Position numbers and translations under genes: made by a program
Shown here: in pieces, positions 62,627 through 64,000 of the stretch
Layout: each line of letters starts with the position of its first letter
How positions within the stretch are numbered: position 1 is the first letter of the stretch
Source: Mycobacterium sp. PSTR-4-N
GTDB lineage: Bacteria; Actinomycetota; Actinomycetes; Mycobacteriales; Mycobacteriaceae
Length of the DNA stretch: 64,000 nucleotides
Assembly: GCF_022348085.1 (NCBI RefSeq)
Contig: NZ_JAKRFN010000005.1
Location: forward strand, 1-64,000
Direction: 5' to 3'
The notes under the pieces: model-generated
Told to the model about the DNA's origin: nothing
The model's input: the letters and a program-made list of their open reading frames with translations, nothing else
The model's database searches: none

Positions 62627-64000
62627 ATGATCATCGGGATACCGAGAGAGTCCCTGCCCGGGGAGACGCGCGTCGCCGCGACTCCGCAGACAATCGCGCA
62701 ACTGCTCAAGCTCGGCTACGAGGTGACGGTCGAGTCCGGCGCAGGTGCCGCGGCGAGCTTCTCCGACGCGGCGTACACCGAGGCCGGCGCGACTGTCGGT
62801 GACCCGTGGGCGGCCGACATCGTTCTCAAGGTCAACGCTCCGAACGACTACGAGATCGCCCTGCTGCGCGACGGCGCCACCCTGATCAGCCTGATCTCCC
62901 CGGCCCTGAAGCCGGAGCTGGTGGAGAAGCTGTCCGCACGGCCCGTCACGGTGCTGGCGATGGACGCGGTGCCCCGCATCTCGCGGGCGCAGTCGCTCGA
63001 TGTGCTGTCCTCGATGGCCAACATCGCCGGCTACCGCGCGGTGGTCGAGGCTGCGCACCGCTTCGGCCGGTTCTTCACCGGCCAGGTCACCGCGGCGGGC
63101 AAGGTGCCGCCGGCCAAGGTCCTCGTCGTCGGCGCCGGCGTGGCCGGCCTCGCCGCGATCGGCGCGGCGGGCAGCCTGGGCGCCATCGTGCGCGCCACCG
63201 ACCCGCGGCCCGAGGTCGCCGACCAGGTGAAATCCCTGGGCGGTGAGTACCTCGCGGTCGATCCGGCCGCGGCCGAAGTCTCGGCGACCGGATACGCCAA
63301 GGAGATGGGCGACGACTACAAGGCACGCGAGGCCGAGCTCTACGCCGAGCAGGCCAAGGACGTCGACATCATCATCACCACGGCGCTCATCCCCGGACGG
63401 CCCGCACCCCGCATCATCACCGCCGACATGGTCGCCTCGATGAAGCCGGGCAGCGTGATCGTCGACATGGCCGCCGCCAACGGCGGCAACGTCGAGGGCA
63501 CCGTCAAGGACCAGGCCGTCGTCACCGACAACGGCGTCACGATCATCGGCTACACCGACCTCGCCGGCCGGCTGCCCGCGACCGCGTCGCAGCTCTACGG
63601 CACCAACCTGGTCAACCTGCTCAAGCTGGTCACCCCCGAGAAGGACGGCCAGCTGACGCTCGACTTCGACGACGTCGTGCAGCGGTCCGTGACCGTCGTG
63701 CGCGACGGTGAGGTCACCTGGCCGCCCCCACCGGTGCAGGTCTCTGCCGCCCCCGCGGCGAAGGCGGCCGAGCCGGTCGCCCAGAAGCCCGCGAAGCAAC
63801 CGATGACAATGGGCCGACGGCTGGGCATCACGTTCGCCGCCGCAGCCGTGCTGTTCGCGCTGATCGCCCTGTCACCCGCCGCGCTGCAGGTCCACCTCAC
63901 GGTGTTCGCACTCGCGATCGTGATCGGCTACTACGTCATCGGCAACGTGCACCACGCATTGCACACCCCGCTCATGTCGGTGACCAACGCGATCTCCGGC
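62627..64000 (+). CDS. pntA: NAD(P) transhydrogenase alpha subunit, PntAa and PntAb parts fused, 3' end outside window
   Basis: At least 458 codons without a stop. The N-terminal domain I begins [20 protein letters not shown]; the NAD site is [20 protein letters not shown], with [20 protein letters not shown] and [27 protein letters not shown]. After a Pro/Ala linker (about residues 370-400), membrane helices start at [21 protein letters not shown]. tuberculosis encodes PntAa and PntAb separately (Rv0155/Rv0156, from memory); here they are continuous, as in E. coli PntA. With PntB it couples NADH-to-NADP hydride transfer to proton flow. The reading frame was followed to the window end. Confidence 0.9.
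   Translation, partial: MIIGIPRESLPGETRVAATPQTIAQLLKLGYEVTVESGAGAAASFSDAAYTEAGATVGDPWAADIVLKVNAPNDYEIALLRDGATLISLISPALKPELVEKLSARPVTVLAMDAVPRISRAQSLDVLSSMANIAGYRAVVEAAHRFGRFFTGQVTAAGKVPPAKVLVVGAGVAGLAAIGAAGSLGAIVRATDPRPEVADQVKSLGGEYLAVDPAAAEVSATGYAKEMGDDYKAREAELYAEQAKDVDIIITTALIPGRPAPRIITADMVASMKPGSVIVDMAAANGGNVEGTVKDQAVVTDNGVTIIGYTDLAGRLPATASQLYGTNLVNLLKLVTPEKDGQLTLDFDDVVQRSVTVVRDGEVTWPPPPVQVSAAPAAKAAEPVAQKPAKQPMTMGRRLGITFAAAAVLFALIALSPAALQVHLTVFALAIVIGYYVIGNVHHALHTPLMSVTNAISG

Noticed and set aside
61337..63799. An 820-codon minus-strand frame joining antisense pntA to the alcohol dehydrogenase
   Set aside because: Only the last 362 codons are a real dehydrogenase; the upstream part is the reverse of the transhydrogenase gene and lacks domain content.

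Overview
The window is GC-rich, densely coded DNA from a mycobacterium, most likely a rapid grower (Mycolicibacterium-like). The evidence is a complete mce1 locus (yrbE1A/B, mce1A-F, four Mce-associated genes, fadD5, mce1R), plus sigG, a RicR-type copper repressor with its operator, an L,D-transpeptidase, a 13E12-family HNH protein and a monoacylglycerol lipase of exactly 279 residues. From memory, the backbone runs parallel to M. tuberculosis Rv0155-Rv0192 in inverted order, with accessory blocks inserted. No database search was possible, so family names rest on motifs and remembered sequences.

Layout. 1-3.7 kb: a translationally coupled moxR operon (DUF4129, 160-aa protein, MoxR, DUF58, membrane protein). 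3.8-9.2 kb: L,D-transpeptidase, thiamine-binding protein, alpha/beta hydrolase, UsfY-like protein, 13E12 protein, and a ricR/DUF305 copper unit with a perfect TACCC-N5-GGGTA box. 9.2-11.6 kb: ilvD and a LysE exporter. 11.6-17 kb: a Frc-like sugar ABC operon with two kinases and a LacI regulator. 17-21.1 kb: two SRPBCC proteins, a GlsB-like protein, and a PhlG-type C-C hydrolase with a berberine-bridge-type oxidase, divergent from an IclR regulator with tandem operators.

21.1-27.75 kb is the highlight: a six-gene cluster divergent from a TetR gene. It contains mysA (demethyl-4-deoxygadusol synthase), mysB (O-methyltransferase), mysC (ATP-grasp), mysD (D-Ala-D-Ala-ligase-like) and two extra genes: a HAD-fold protein lacking its catalytic aspartates, and a TauD/TfdA dioxygenase. 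This is a mycosporine-like amino acid (sunscreen) pathway with a possible unusual tailoring step.

27.8-40.1 kb returns to the mycobacterial backbone: O-methyltransferase, metallohydrolase, DUF2786, lipases and sigG. It also holds three small regulator units (AHSA1-ArsR, MarR/pirin), secreted proteins, a phosphodiester glycosidase and a fructosamine kinase. 40.1-55.8 kb is the mce1 lipid importer locus with its FadR-type regulator Mce1R. 55.8-64 kb holds an SRPBCC protein, DUF72, TetR, a 36-aa conserved-looking small protein, a zinc-ribbon protein, a taurine/nitrate-type ABC transporter, a zinc alcohol dehydrogenase, and the start of a transhydrogenase alpha gene in which the PntAa and PntAb parts are fused. 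No tRNA, rRNA, CRISPR array or insertion sequence was seen, and no gene-free stretch exceeds about 220 bases.
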